From Neobacillus sp. SuZ13 (GTDB taxonomy: Bacteria > Bacillota > Bacilli > Bacillales > Cytobacillaceae), in the NCBI RefSeq assembly GCF_030123365.1, contig NZ_CP126107.1, positions 4,859,501-4,923,500 on the forward strand: a DNA stretch of 64,000 nt, in the 5' to 3' direction. The translations under genes were made by a program, and so were the position numbers. Below the pieces are notes generated by a model. That model ran no database searches. It was not told the DNA's origin and was given only the letters and a program-made list of their open reading frames with translations. Below, one piece after another: positions 41,767 through 50,695 of this stretch. The first letter of the stretch is position 1. Every line of letters begins with the position of its first letter.

Positions 41767-42768
41767 CTATCCATCCATTTTAGTTTCTTGCTTCATTTGG
41801 ATTATTTTCGATGTCTCATGTTCAAGCTTTTGGCGTTTAAATAAAGTTCTTTTTAGACTATTAAAAATACCGACAATCCCATTAGGGGCAAATATAACAA
41901 ATAATATAAAGGCAGCCCCAATAATCATCATCCAATTTTCTGTATAAGAACTAATAATGGTTTCTAAAATAACGATAAAGGCTGCTCCAATGACTGGACC
42001 CCATAACGTTCCAACCCCGCCGATTAATACCATGATTAACACAGACCCAGATGCCGTCCAATAAACGTCATTTGGCGAAATAAATCCGTTAAATACAACG
42101 TATAAACCTCCAGCTAACCCGCCAATGGTACCAGCAATTAAAAAGCTAATGTTCTTATATAACGCCGTATTATAACCAATTGATTTCATCCGTTCTTCAT
42201 TTTCTTTAATACCAATAAAAACAGTTCCTAATGGGGAATGTAAAAATCGGCTCAAAATGAATAGAAGAATGGCAATCACAACAAGGATAAAGTAGTAGAC
42301 AAACACTTGATTTGAAAGCCTGAGGCCGCCAACTAAATCTACCGGTGCGATACCTGATAATCCGTTCGACCCCCCGGTAACATTTGTCCATTGATAAACA
42401 ATAGAGTAAAAGATTTGTGAACAGGCAAGTGTGAGCATTAAAAAATAAAATCCATGTGCTTTAGTAGAAAGCAGGCCAATGATGAGTGCTAATAAAAGGG
42501 CAAATATAAGCCCTATTCCAATTGTGATAAAAATGTTGGTGCTGAACTTTAGTGCAGCTAAGCCCGTTGCATACGCACCAGCACCGAAGAAAGCAGCGTG
42601 ACCTAATGAAACCAAACCTGTCTGCCCAACTAAAATATTTAAGCTAACAGCAAAAATACTAAGAATAAGTATTTCTGATAAAATATTTACGTAATAAATA
42701 GATAGAAAGAATGGAACAAGAACCATTAACAAAAATAATAGTGTTCCTTTGACTGGACCCATCTTCAT
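41767..42768 (-). CDS. livM: Branched-chain-type ABC permease LivM
   Basis: A 333-residue permease with eight to ten helices. The conserved LVGQTGLVSLGHAAFFGAGAYA and the LivM-type cytosolic loop FIGIKENEERMKSIGYN are present. Its ATG overlaps the LivH stop codon by one base, which indicates coupled translation. Confidence 0.9.
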   Translation of the reverse strand: MKMGPVKGTLLFLLMVLVPFFLSIYYVNILSEILILSIFAVSLNILVGQTGLVSLGHAAFFGAGAYATGLAALKFSTNIFITIGIGLIFALLLALIIGLLSTKAHGFYFLMLTLACSQIFYSIVYQWTNVTGGSNGLSGIAPVDLVGGLRLSNQVFVYYFILVVIAILLFILSRFLHSPLGTVFIGIKENEERMKSIGYNTALYKNISFLIAGTIGGLAGGLYVVFNGFISPNDVYWTASGSVLIMVLIGGVGTLWGPVIGAAFIVILETIISSYTENWMMIIGAAFILFVIFAPNGIVGIFNSLKRTLFKRQKLEHETSKIIQMKQETKMDG

Positions 42769-43634
42769 TACGCCACCCTCCTGCCGGTAAGACCTTGCGG
42801 GCGAACCACTAGTACCAATGCCATTAACGCAAACGTAATAATTAAACTTAATTCAGGTACGAAATAACGGCTAAAAGTTTCAACAAAGCCTACTAGTAAA
42901 CTGGCAATAAACGTTCCCATGACCGAACCTAGTCCGCCAACTACAAGTACAACCAGAGACAAAATGAGAATTTGGAACTCCATTCCTGGAAAAACTCCTA
43001 AAATCGGTGAACCAAGGACACCGCCTAAACCTGCCATTAAACTTCCTAAGAAAAAGACGCAAGTAAACACAAAATGAATGTTAACTCCTAATCCACCAAC
43101 CATTTCTTTATCAGACAATCCTGCTCGGATCACTGCTCCCCATTTAGTTTTTTCCTGGGTGTACCATAAGAGAATAGCCAATACAATTCCAATCACAATT
43201 AAGGCGAGGCGGTATGCTGGAATGGCATTACCGGCAATTTCTACTGAAACGTTAAGTGCTTCCGGCGGGTTGACAACTAGAATATTTTTTCCCCACATCA
43301 TTGAAAAAATGTCGTGAAAAATATATGCCAATCCGAAGGTTAATAACACCTGAGAAAGGTGCCCTAGCTTGTATGTAGGCCGGAGCATAACAATTTCCAA
43401 TACTAAGCCTATGATGGCAATTAGGATCGGTACTGCCATTAAGGCAACCCAAAATGGCAAGCCTGCTTCCATGATTAGCGAGTATCCTATATAGGAACCT
43501 AGTACATACAAAGAACCATGTGCCAGGTTTAAGACACCCAATATACCAAAAACAATGGTAATCCCACTTGTGATAATAAAAAGTAATACTCCATAGCTTA
43601 GTCCATTCATCAATTGTAGAAGAAGAGCATTCAA
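42768..43634 (-). CDS. livH: Branched-chain-type ABC permease LivH
   Basis: A 288-residue permease with about eight helices; GLSYGVLLFIITSGITIVFGILGVLNLAHGS is the family start and AGLSDKEMVGGLGVN the cytosolic coupling loop. It lies downstream of the binding-protein gene across a 260-bp gap that contains a terminator-like hairpin and an interspersed repeat. Confidence 0.9.
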   Translation of the reverse strand: MNALLLQLMNGLSYGVLLFIITSGITIVFGILGVLNLAHGSLYVLGSYIGYSLIMEAGLPFWVALMAVPILIAIIGLVLEIVMLRPTYKLGHLSQVLLTFGLAYIFHDIFSMMWGKNILVVNPPEALNVSVEIAGNAIPAYRLALIVIGIVLAILLWYTQEKTKWGAVIRAGLSDKEMVGGLGVNIHFVFTCVFFLGSLMAGLGGVLGSPILGVFPGMEFQILILSLVVLVVGGLGSVMGTFIASLLVGFVETFSRYFVPELSLIITFALMALVLVVRPQGLTGRRVA

Positions 43635-43663
43635 ATGTTTAGCCTCCTTATCCCTAATTTTTA

Positions 43664-43820
43664 GGCTCTGTTAAACTTGACTGTTGATTTCCACTCCAGG
43701 CACTTCGCTTTCCGCGGGCGGTCCGGGGAGCCTCCTCGGCGCATGCGCCTGCGGGGTCTCCCCTGCCCCGTCCTCCCGCAGGAGTCTTCGTGCCTTCCGC
43801 TCCAATCAACTTGCTATAAC
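43664..43820. repeat. Interspersed GC-rich Bacillaceae repeat element
   Basis: A GC-rich island of about 150 bp in AT-rich DNA. It starts GGCTCTGTTAAACTTGACTG, contains CTTTCCGCGGGCGGTCCGGG and CGCATGCGCCTGCGGGGTCT, and ends with GGAGCGGAAGG-type sequence in reverse (CCTTCCGCTCC), then AATCAACTTG. Internal complementary blocks suggest a folded element. I recall similar intergenic elements across Bacillus genomes. A decayed inverted copy lies at 62925-63061. It sits between the binding protein and livH. Confidence 0.75.
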
Positions 43821-43839
43821 ACACAGCCAATTTTTAAAA

Positions 43840-43869
43840 GAAAGAGGCAAAGGATTTCCTGCCTCTTTC
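43840..43869 (-). terminator. Hairpin after the substrate-binding-protein gene
   Basis: GAAAGAGGCA (43840-43849) pairs with TGCCTCTTTC (43860-43869); the minus strand continues TTTTAAAAA. As in many ABC operons, partial termination here would raise binding-protein levels above those of the permeases. Confidence 0.7.
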
Positions 43870-43894
43870 ATCATCTCTATTGATTTATTTAATT

Positions 43895-45112
43895 TTATTT
43901 CCCTGGGTCTACGACTTGAGGAATGGTATCAATTACCTTATTCTCTGTTTTTCCATTAACAATACCTGTTTCAACGATATAAAGATTTTGAATCACATTA
44001 TGCGTTTCTTTATCAAACTTAATCGGTCCTCTAGGACTGTTAATTTTAATCTCAGAAATTGTTTCAACCAACTTATCTGGATCGGAAACATCGCCATCTA
44101 ACTTTTTAATGGCTTCCGCCAGAATCATAGCCGCATCATATCCCTCAGCTGATTCAATACTTGGACGTTTGTTGTATTTCTTTTCGTAGGCTTGTACAAA
44201 TGCCTTATTTTCTGGCGTATCTATACTGTAATCCCAGAAAATCGAGGCCTTAATTCCATCCGGTGAAGTGCCTTGCTGCGGACGAGTATCTTCGGCAGTA
44301 AGCCAGCCTGAGCCAATTAGCGGTATCTTCCCTTTTAATCCATATTGATCATATTGCTGAACAAATCGAACCGCATCACTACCAGCATAGAAGGCATAGA
44401 TACCATCAATACCTTTCTGATTCATTTTGCCCAGATAAGAAGAATAGTCATTGTTTCCTAGTGGTGGATACACTTCCCCAGCAATCTGACCGCCCGCTTT
44501 TGTGTACGCTTCCTTAAAGGCCTCTGCGACTTCGTGACCGAATGCATAATCTGCTGCGGTAACATAGATTTTCTTACCTACGTTTTTATATGCCCATTCA
44601 CCCATAGAATGACCAATTTGCCATGAACTAAAGGAGGAGCGGTAAATGTAATTGCTTCGCTTGGCTCTAGTTAGATCATTCCCTCCAGCATGGGAATCAA
44701 GAAACGGAAGTTTTTTGCTGTCTACTTCATCACGGATAGCATACGCAACAGCCGTACTAACAGGTCCTGTTAAGATATCGATTTGATCTTGATCCGTTAA
44801 TTTTCTAAGCTTTCTTAACGCCACCTGTGGATCTGCCTCTGTATCTTCATGGATTATCTCAATCTTTTTGCCTGCAATCTCAAAGTTTTTTTCTTCAAAG
44901 TAAAGGTTCATACCATTTAATAGATTTTCACCTAGAGATGCATAAACACCTGTGGAAGGAAGCAATGCCCCGATTTTGATTGGAGAATTATCATTGGTTT
45001 TCCCTTTTGTTTTCTCTTTGGAAGTAGAAGTGTTAATAGCACCAGAACTACATGCCGAAAGTAATAGAACTAATAGAATCAAAATAGATCCATTTCTTTT
45101 AAAATTTTTCAT
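43895..45112 (-). CDS. ABC substrate-binding lipoprotein (LivK/HAAT family)
   Basis: A 405-residue periplasmic-binding-type lipoprotein with lipobox LLLSAC (Cys about 21) and the type I fold features IKIGALLPSTGVYASLGENLLNGMNLYF and GPVSTAVAYAIRDEV. This group includes binding proteins for amino acids, amides and aromatic acids; ligand contacts cannot be read reliably. It heads the liv operon. A promoter and a cre site lie upstream. Confidence 0.87.
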   Translation of the reverse strand: MKNFKRNGSILILLVLLLSACSSGAINTSTSKEKTKGKTNDNSPIKIGALLPSTGVYASLGENLLNGMNLYFEEKNFEIAGKKIEIIHEDTEADPQVALRKLRKLTDQDQIDILTGPVSTAVAYAIRDEVDSKKLPFLDSHAGGNDLTRAKRSNYIYRSSFSSWQIGHSMGEWAYKNVGKKIYVTAADYAFGHEVAEAFKEAYTKAGGQIAGEVYPPLGNNDYSSYLGKMNQKGIDGIYAFYAGSDAVRFVQQYDQYGLKGKIPLIGSGWLTAEDTRPQQGTSPDGIKASIFWDYSIDTPENKAFVQAYEKKYNKRPSIESAEGYDAAMILAEAIKKLDGDVSDPDKLVETISEIKINSPRGPIKFDKETHNVIQNLYIVETGIVNGKTENKVIDTIPQVVDPGK

Positions 45113-45129
45113 AATTACCCCCTGTTTTT

Positions 45130-45143
45130 TGTTAACGCTTCCA
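45130..45143 (-). promoter_or_regulatory. Catabolite-responsive element (cre) candidate
   Basis: On the minus strand TGGAAGCGTTAACA matches the cre consensus TGWAANCGNTNWCA at 13 of 14 positions. It lies 17 bp upstream of the binding-protein start and downstream of the promoter, a position for CcpA repression. Confidence 0.6.
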
Positions 45144-45195
45144 AAAATAAATATTTATCCTCCTTATTTCAAATATTTTGAACATTTCTAATATT

Positions 45196-45224
45196 ATTAT
45201 ATTGTTTACCTCGTTTATTTACAA
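45196..45224 (-). promoter_or_regulatory. Promoter of the liv operon
   Basis: On the minus strand TTGTAA (45224-45219) and TATAAT (45201-45196) are spaced by 17 bp. The start would be near 45189, leaving a leader of about 75 nt that includes the cre. The 327-bp gap otherwise holds only the terminator at 45394-45422. Confidence 0.65.
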
Positions 45225-45393
45225 TACCTTTTTTTTACACTAATAAATATTTCATAATGAATTTTTTACGTATTTATCAGTTTTTTTCATAATTATCTTT
45301 GATAAATCACTTATGTTTTTATTACTAACGAAAAAAATTCACATTATATATCAGGCATTTATTACTACCACCTTCACATACCAAAAGACAAAA

Positions 45394-45422
45394 AAATAGC
45401 CAGGAACTTTAACTGGCTATTT
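45394..45422 (-). terminator. Terminator of the aromatic catabolic operon
   Basis: AAATAGCCAG (45394-45403) pairs with CTGGCTATTT (45413-45422); the minus strand continues with TTTTTTGTC. Confidence 0.85.
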
Positions 45423-45439
45423 AGTGACAATATATAATT

Positions 45440-47017
45440 TTATGCTTGTTTTAACCTAAACCGTTGGACTTTACCCGTTGTTGTTTTAGGCAATTCTGAG
45501 ATAAATTCGATTTCCCTAGGATATTTATAAGGTGCTAGGTTTTGTTTTACATAGAGTTTGAGATCTGTCTTTAAGTCATCGGACGGCTCGACCCCATCCC
45601 GTAAAACAATAAATGCCTTCGGGTAAACAAGGTTATTCTCATTTTTAGCACCGACGACTGCAACCTCCTGAACTTTCTCATGTTGGAACAGGGTAGTTTC
45701 AATTTCTATCGGTGAAACCCAAATTCCGCCTACCTTCAACATATCATCTGAGCGGCCGCAGTACCAAAAATATCCTTCTTCATCTTGAAAATATTTATCC
45801 CCTGTATACATCCACTCACCGTGGAATTTACTTTGATTCTCAGCCAAATTACAAAAATAACCAATACTAACACTATCACCTTTAATAACAAGGTCGCCAA
45901 TTTCATTTACAGCCACTGGCATCGATTCTTCATTGACGATTTTTACGTTGTATCCCGGAACAACCATCCCCGTACTTCCTTCTTTAATTTGACCCATTTG
46001 ATTGGACAGAAAAATGTGCAAGGCTTCTGTTGAACCAATGCCATCTAAAATATCCAAATTAAACAACTGCTTCCACTTTCTAATAAAGGTTGCTGGCAGC
46101 GCTTCACCTGCGGATACGCAAATTCTAACAGATGAAAGGTCTGGAATGATTCCCGTTTTTTCAACATATTGAATCAACGCCCCAAACAATGTAGGTACGC
46201 CGAAAAAGATTGTTGGCTTTTGTTTTTCAATCGTTGCAAAAATGTTTTCTGGTGTTGGGCGATCCTTCAATAATACGGTTGAAGCACCTGCTCCCAATGG
46301 GAAATACATCCCGTTCCCCATTCCATAAGCAAAGAATAACTTGGAAGCAGAAAATGTTCGGTCATCCTCGTTGATTCCAAGGATATTTTTCGCATAATTA
46401 TTATACGCTACCTCCATACTTCTTTGAATATGGACAACTCCTTTTGGATTACCCGTACTTCCAGAGCTGTAAAGCCAAAAAGCAGGATCTTCCGAAGTGG
46501 TTCGTTCAACCTCTAATTCAGACGAAGCAGGAGCAATAAACTCGTAGTAGTCAGTTGCATCGGGATTACGATAGCCTGTCTCTGAGATGACAATGATGTT
46601 TTTTAGAAAAATAAAGCGGTCTCGCTCGTACTTGATTGTATTCCAGACTTCCTCTTGAATGAGCAACACTTTGGCACGACTATGATTTAGGAAGTATTCG
46701 TAATCTTGTGGTTTCATTGAAGTATTTACTGGTATTGGTATAGCCCCTATTTTGACGGCACCAAAAAAGGAGTAAATAAACTCAGGTGAATCACTGACTA
46801 CCTGCAAGATCCGATTTTCCCGTTCCACGCCTATCTCCTTGAGAGCGTTTCCAAATTTATTCGCTTTGTTAAGAATCTCACTATAGGTGACCTGCTCATC
46901 CTCACAATAAATTGCTACTTTATTTCCTAGACCTTTTTGGACATTTTCCTCTACAAAACGATACGCACTATTAAAATTATCTTTTATACCCTTTAATTGT
47001 TGAACTGACTCTAGCAT
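45440..47017 (-). CDS. Benzoate-CoA ligase-family aryl-CoA synthetase
   Basis: A 525-residue adenylate-forming enzyme. P-loop YSSGSTGNPKGVVH, then KLFFAYGMGNGMYFPLGAG, CVSAGEALPATF, LDGIGSTEALHIFLSN, YTGDKYFQDEEGYFWYCGRS and DDMLKVGGIWVSPIEIE are diagnostic of the benzoate-CoA ligase branch (BadA/BclA), and TTTGKVQR carries the catalytic Lys. It forms aryl-CoA from an aromatic acid, ATP and CoA. It is the last gene of the paa-like operon, 138 bp after an enoyl-CoA hydratase. The ligase group differs from PaaK, the usual phenylacetate ligase. The exact acid is unknown. Confidence 0.87.
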   Translation of the reverse strand: MLESVQQLKGIKDNFNSAYRFVEENVQKGLGNKVAIYCEDEQVTYSEILNKANKFGNALKEIGVERENRILQVVSDSPEFIYSFFGAVKIGAIPIPVNTSMKPQDYEYFLNHSRAKVLLIQEEVWNTIKYERDRFIFLKNIIVISETGYRNPDATDYYEFIAPASSELEVERTTSEDPAFWLYSSGSTGNPKGVVHIQRSMEVAYNNYAKNILGINEDDRTFSASKLFFAYGMGNGMYFPLGAGASTVLLKDRPTPENIFATIEKQKPTIFFGVPTLFGALIQYVEKTGIIPDLSSVRICVSAGEALPATFIRKWKQLFNLDILDGIGSTEALHIFLSNQMGQIKEGSTGMVVPGYNVKIVNEESMPVAVNEIGDLVIKGDSVSIGYFCNLAENQSKFHGEWMYTGDKYFQDEEGYFWYCGRSDDMLKVGGIWVSPIEIETTLFQHEKVQEVAVVGAKNENNLVYPKAFIVLRDGVEPSDDLKTDLKLYVKQNLAPYKYPREIEFISELPKTTTGKVQRFRLKQA

Positions 47018-47155
47018 TCTATAACCCCCAAGGAAAAATTGGAACTCGATACTCCAGGTATTCCTTCTGCCGAATCTAGTAGGGAAACAACTTCTATTGA
47101 TTTGCGTAACAGCAGGGCTAACCCATCGATTGAGTCAACCCCTGCGAGTTTTATT

Positions 47156-47953
47156 TTACTTACCAGCCCATTCAGCTTCACGTTTTTCAATGAAGGCTGA
47201 TAGCCCTTCTTTTGCATCTTCTGAACGGAATAATAGATTTTGTAATTCACCCTCATAGCGAATCGCTGCATTTAATGGCATTTCTTTGCCGTTCATGATC
47301 GAAAGCTTAATATTAGAAGCAGCATATGTTGCACTAGAAGCAATCTTCCTAGCATATTCTAATGTTTTTGCACGTGTCTCTTCTTGTGGATAAACGCGGT
47401 CTACTAATTTGATATTCAATGCTTCCTGCGGTGTTAATGTTTCCCCAGTAAGGTTTAAATCAAGTGCTTTGGAATGGCCAACTTGGCGGGCTAAACGCTG
47501 TGTACCACCTGTCCCCGCTAATACGCCAAGGGTAATTTCAGGCAGTCCAATTTTCCCTGCTTGATCGCCCATAAAACGCAGATCACATGCTAATGCCATT
47601 TCTAGTCCGCCACCAACGGTGTGGCCTTCAAGACAAGCGATCCAAATTTGCGGAGAACGGGCGATTTTATCTAATGTTTCATTACAGAATAAGCAAAATT
47701 GCGTTTTAAACCGCGGCTCTGCTGCTTTAAGGAAATTAATATTCGCTCCAGCTGAGAAGAATTTTGGCATATCACTCATTAAAACAGCAACTTTAATATC
47801 ACTATCAAAACGAATATCATCAATAGCAGCGTTTAGTTCTTTGTAATATTCAAGATCATAGGCATTGGTTTTATTGACGTGAATATGAACCTCAGCAATT
47901 CCATTTTCTTTTTTCACTGTTAACGTCTTAGTTTCTAATTGGACATTTGTCAT
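47156..47953 (-). CDS. Enoyl-CoA hydratase/isomerase (copy 1)
   Basis: A 265-residue crotonase-fold protein. Catalytic glutamates are in GGGLEMALACD and GLPEITLG, with oxyanion segments FSAGANINFL and EGHTVGGG. It is about 94% identical in protein to the gene at 58074-58871, differing mostly at the N-terminus and a few positions near the C-terminus, while third-codon positions have diverged clearly. Likely roles in this operon are hydration or isomerisation of the ring-derived CoA intermediate. Confidence 0.9.
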   Translation of the reverse strand: MTNVQLETKTLTVKKENGIAEVHIHVNKTNAYDLEYYKELNAAIDDIRFDSDIKVAVLMSDMPKFFSAGANINFLKAAEPRFKTQFCLFCNETLDKIARSPQIWIACLEGHTVGGGLEMALACDLRFMGDQAGKIGLPEITLGVLAGTGGTQRLARQVGHSKALDLNLTGETLTPQEALNIKLVDRVYPQEETRAKTLEYARKIASSATYAASNIKLSIMNGKEMPLNAAIRYEGELQNLLFRSEDAKEGLSAFIEKREAEWAGK

Positions 47954-47988
47954 TTTAATTCCTCCAATAAATTTTATTTAAATTTTTA

Positions 47989-49482
47989 TTAAATTCCGAA
48001 AATATTTAGTGGTTTTGCTCCAATATAGGAAACAACACTTTTTGTTTCTGTATATAAATCTAGCGTTTCGATACATAATTCCCTGCCGAAGCCAGATTGT
48101 TTATAACCTCCAAACGGTGTTCCTGGGAAGGCAGAAATTGGACTATTAATCATGACAATTCCTGCACGGATTCCCGCAGCAATACGATGAGCTTTTCCAT
48201 TGTCCTTTGTCCATACTGCAGAACCCAAGCCAAAGATTGAATCATTTGCTTGTTTTACGACTTCAGATTCATCCTTAAACTTCATCACTACAACGACAGG
48301 ACCAAATACTTCTTCTTGAGCAATTCTCATATCATTCGTGACACCTGCGATAATAGTCGGTTGATACCAATAGCCCTTTTCAAACTCTGGTCCTTCGGGA
48401 CGGCCGCCGCCAAACAGAATTTCCCCGCCTTCTTCGATTGCCAGTTTAACGTAGCCGTCGACTGTTTGTTCATGGCTTTTTGATATCAATGCGCCCATGT
48501 GGGTTTCTTTATTAAACGGATCTCCTACTTTTAATTTTCTTGCTTTTTCTATGAACCTTGTTAAAAACTCATCATAAACGTTTTCATGCACGAAAATCCG
48601 TGAACGTGCTTCACAGGATTGACCCGAGTTGTAGAATATTCCATAAATTGACCCCGCAACTGCCGCCTCTAAGTCACAATCATCAAAAACAATACTCGGT
48701 GACTTTCCGCCAAGCTCTAGGGTCACACGTTTAAGAGTTTGTGATGCACGTGCCATAATGTCTTTCCCCGTCTCGGTTTCGCCAGTAAAGGCTACTTTAT
48801 CGACACCTTGATGTTCAGTTAAATATGGTCCAATCTCTGAGCCGCTTCCTGTTAATACATTTACTACACCGGCTGGGACTCCTGCTTCATGGCAAATATC
48901 AGCAAGCATAAATGCCGTTATCGGTGTATAACTTGCCGGTTTTAAAATAATCGTACAGCCTGCAGCTAATGCTGGGGCTACCTTCCATGCAGCCATCATT
49001 AGTGGATAATTCCACGGAACAATCTGGGCACATACCCCAACTGGTTCCTTTACGGTATAGTTAAAGAATCCGTTTGGCACTGGGTTTGTACGACCGCCAT
49101 GAGTAGAAATCGCCGCAGCATAAAATTCAAAATCCTCAATTGCCTGGCCAATTTGCCCTTGGGCAGCAGTAACTGTTTTTCCAGTATTTAACACCTCAAC
49201 CTCCACTAGCTCATTGAAGCGCGCTCTCATGATATCAGCCACTTTATTGAGAACCCTTGCCCTTCTTGCCGGTGTCAGTTTTGGCCACTTACCTGTATCG
49301 AATGCCTTCCTTGCTGCATCAACAGCACGATCCACATCCTCTTTCGTGGCTTTTGCCACCTTTGCTATTACTTCACCCGTAGCAGGATTATGTGTGTCAA
49401 AAAATTGTTCATTGCTGCTGTTGCTGTATTCACCATTTATTAATAACTGGTATTCTTCCTTCAACGTCGATGTTTTTAACAT
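47989..49482 (-). CDS. NAD(P)-dependent aldehyde dehydrogenase
   Basis: A 497-residue ALDH with catalytic Cys in NSGQSCEARSR and Glu in LELGGKSP, the NAD-binding FTGETETGK, and PWNYPLMMAAWK. In the phenylacetate and box pathways, a semialdehyde arising from ring cleavage is oxidised by an ALDH (a PaaZ domain or BoxD). Here that function appears as a free-standing enzyme. It could alternatively oxidise an aromatic aldehyde upstream. It lies 13 bp from the thiolase gene. Confidence 0.87.
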   Translation of the reverse strand: MLKTSTLKEEYQLLINGEYSNSSNEQFFDTHNPATGEVIAKVAKATKEDVDRAVDAARKAFDTGKWPKLTPARRARVLNKVADIMRARFNELVEVEVLNTGKTVTAAQGQIGQAIEDFEFYAAAISTHGGRTNPVPNGFFNYTVKEPVGVCAQIVPWNYPLMMAAWKVAPALAAGCTIILKPASYTPITAFMLADICHEAGVPAGVVNVLTGSGSEIGPYLTEHQGVDKVAFTGETETGKDIMARASQTLKRVTLELGGKSPSIVFDDCDLEAAVAGSIYGIFYNSGQSCEARSRIFVHENVYDEFLTRFIEKARKLKVGDPFNKETHMGALISKSHEQTVDGYVKLAIEEGGEILFGGGRPEGPEFEKGYWYQPTIIAGVTNDMRIAQEEVFGPVVVVMKFKDESEVVKQANDSIFGLGSAVWTKDNGKAHRIAAGIRAGIVMINSPISAFPGTPFGGYKQSGFGRELCIETLDLYTETKSVVSYIGAKPLNIFGI

Positions 49483-49495
49483 TTAGATAACCCCT

Positions 49496-50695
49496 TTAAA
49501 TTTTTTCAATAATTGTGGCGATCCCTTGACCAACCCCGATGCACATCGTGGCTAGACCATAACGGCAATCACGCTTTTGCATTTCATGGACTAGTGTTGT
49601 TAATATTCTGGCACCACTGCAGCCAAGCGGGTGGCCAAGCGCAATTGCTCCTCCATTCACATTTACCTTACTCAAGTCAAACCCCAGCTCGTTAATGCAT
49701 GCTGCAGATTGAGCAGCGAATGCTTCATTTATTTCGATTAAATCCAAATCGTTAACCGATAATCCGGCTCTTTTGAGGGCCTTCTGAGTTGCAGGAACCG
49801 GGCCAATCCCCATGTAAGCAGGATCCACCCCTGCGACTGCAGAAGTTACGATTCGCGCTAATGGTTTTAAGCCCAGCTTTTCTGCGAGATCCCTTTCCAT
49901 CATTAACAGGGCACTTGCGCCATCATTAATTCCGGATGAGTTACCAGCCGTAACAGTTCCGCCATCCTTAAATACAGGCTTAAGCTTTGCCAGTGTCTCC
50001 CAAGTGGTGGCAGGACGCACATGTTCGTCTGTTTCAAAAACAAGCAGTTCTCCTTTTTTCTGCGGTATATCAATTGGAATAATTTCATCACGGAATCGTC
50101 CAGATTTAATCGCTGCGGCTGCTTTTAATTGGCTGTTAAGCGCTAGTTCATCCTGCTCTTCTCTGGAAATGTTATACCTTTCCGCTACATTTTCCGCGGT
50201 TTCTCCTAAACAAATGGGAGGATATTCCTTCGCCAGGCTAGGATTCACAAGGCGCCAGCCAATCGTTGTGTCATACAGCGTTTGATTACTTCTTGGGTTT
50301 GACAAGTGGGGTTTCATCATGACATATGGAGCCCTGGTCATGTTTTCTGTTCCACCCGCTATAAAGACATCTCCAACCCCTGCCTTGATGGCCGCGGATG
50401 CTTGATTGACTGCATCCAAACCCGATCCACATAATCGATTAATCGTCACTCCAGCCACAGACTCGGGAATTCCGGCTAGTAATAATCCCATTCTTGCTAC
50501 ATTACGATTGTCTTCCCCCGCTTGATTCGTACATCCGAAGTAAACATCTTCTATTAAAGACCGATCCAAATTTACTCTTGCTAGTAACTGTTTCATGACA
50601 TGCCCGGCTAAATCATCTGCTCGGACATTTGTTAGCGCTCCATTTACTTTTCCAATTGGTGTCCGAATGGCATCAACTATGACTGCATCCCTCAT
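49496..50695 (-). CDS. paaJ: Acetyl-CoA acyltransferase (PaaJ-like thiolase)
   Basis: A 399-residue thiolase with nucleophile Cys in NRLCGSGLDAV, His in GGAIALGHPLGCSG, and the second Cys in MCIGVGQG. In this cluster it most likely cleaves 3-oxoadipyl-CoA (and possibly the dehydrosuberyl-CoA) to acetyl-CoA and succinyl-CoA. Its ATG overlaps the preceding gene's stop by four bases. Confidence 0.88.
   Translation of the reverse strand: MRDAVIVDAIRTPIGKVNGALTNVRADDLAGHVMKQLLARVNLDRSLIEDVYFGCTNQAGEDNRNVARMGLLLAGIPESVAGVTINRLCGSGLDAVNQASAAIKAGVGDVFIAGGTENMTRAPYVMMKPHLSNPRSNQTLYDTTIGWRLVNPSLAKEYPPICLGETAENVAERYNISREEQDELALNSQLKAAAAIKSGRFRDEIIPIDIPQKKGELLVFETDEHVRPATTWETLAKLKPVFKDGGTVTAGNSSGINDGASALLMMERDLAEKLGLKPLARIVTSAVAGVDPAYMGIGPVPATQKALKRAGLSVNDLDLIEINEAFAAQSAACINELGFDLSKVNVNGGAIALGHPLGCSGARILTTLVHEMQKRDCRYGLATMCIGVGQGIATIIEKI

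Noticed and set aside
43677..43959. Plus-strand frames of 68-91 codons through the GC-rich element
   Set aside because: They are produced by the repeat itself and lack ribosome sites.
47011..47271. 86-codon minus-strand frame overlapping the end of hydratase copy 1 and the gap before the ligase
   Set aside because: It has no usable start codon or ribosome site within the gap and mostly shadows the hydratase. The gap part looks protein-like but could not be assigned.
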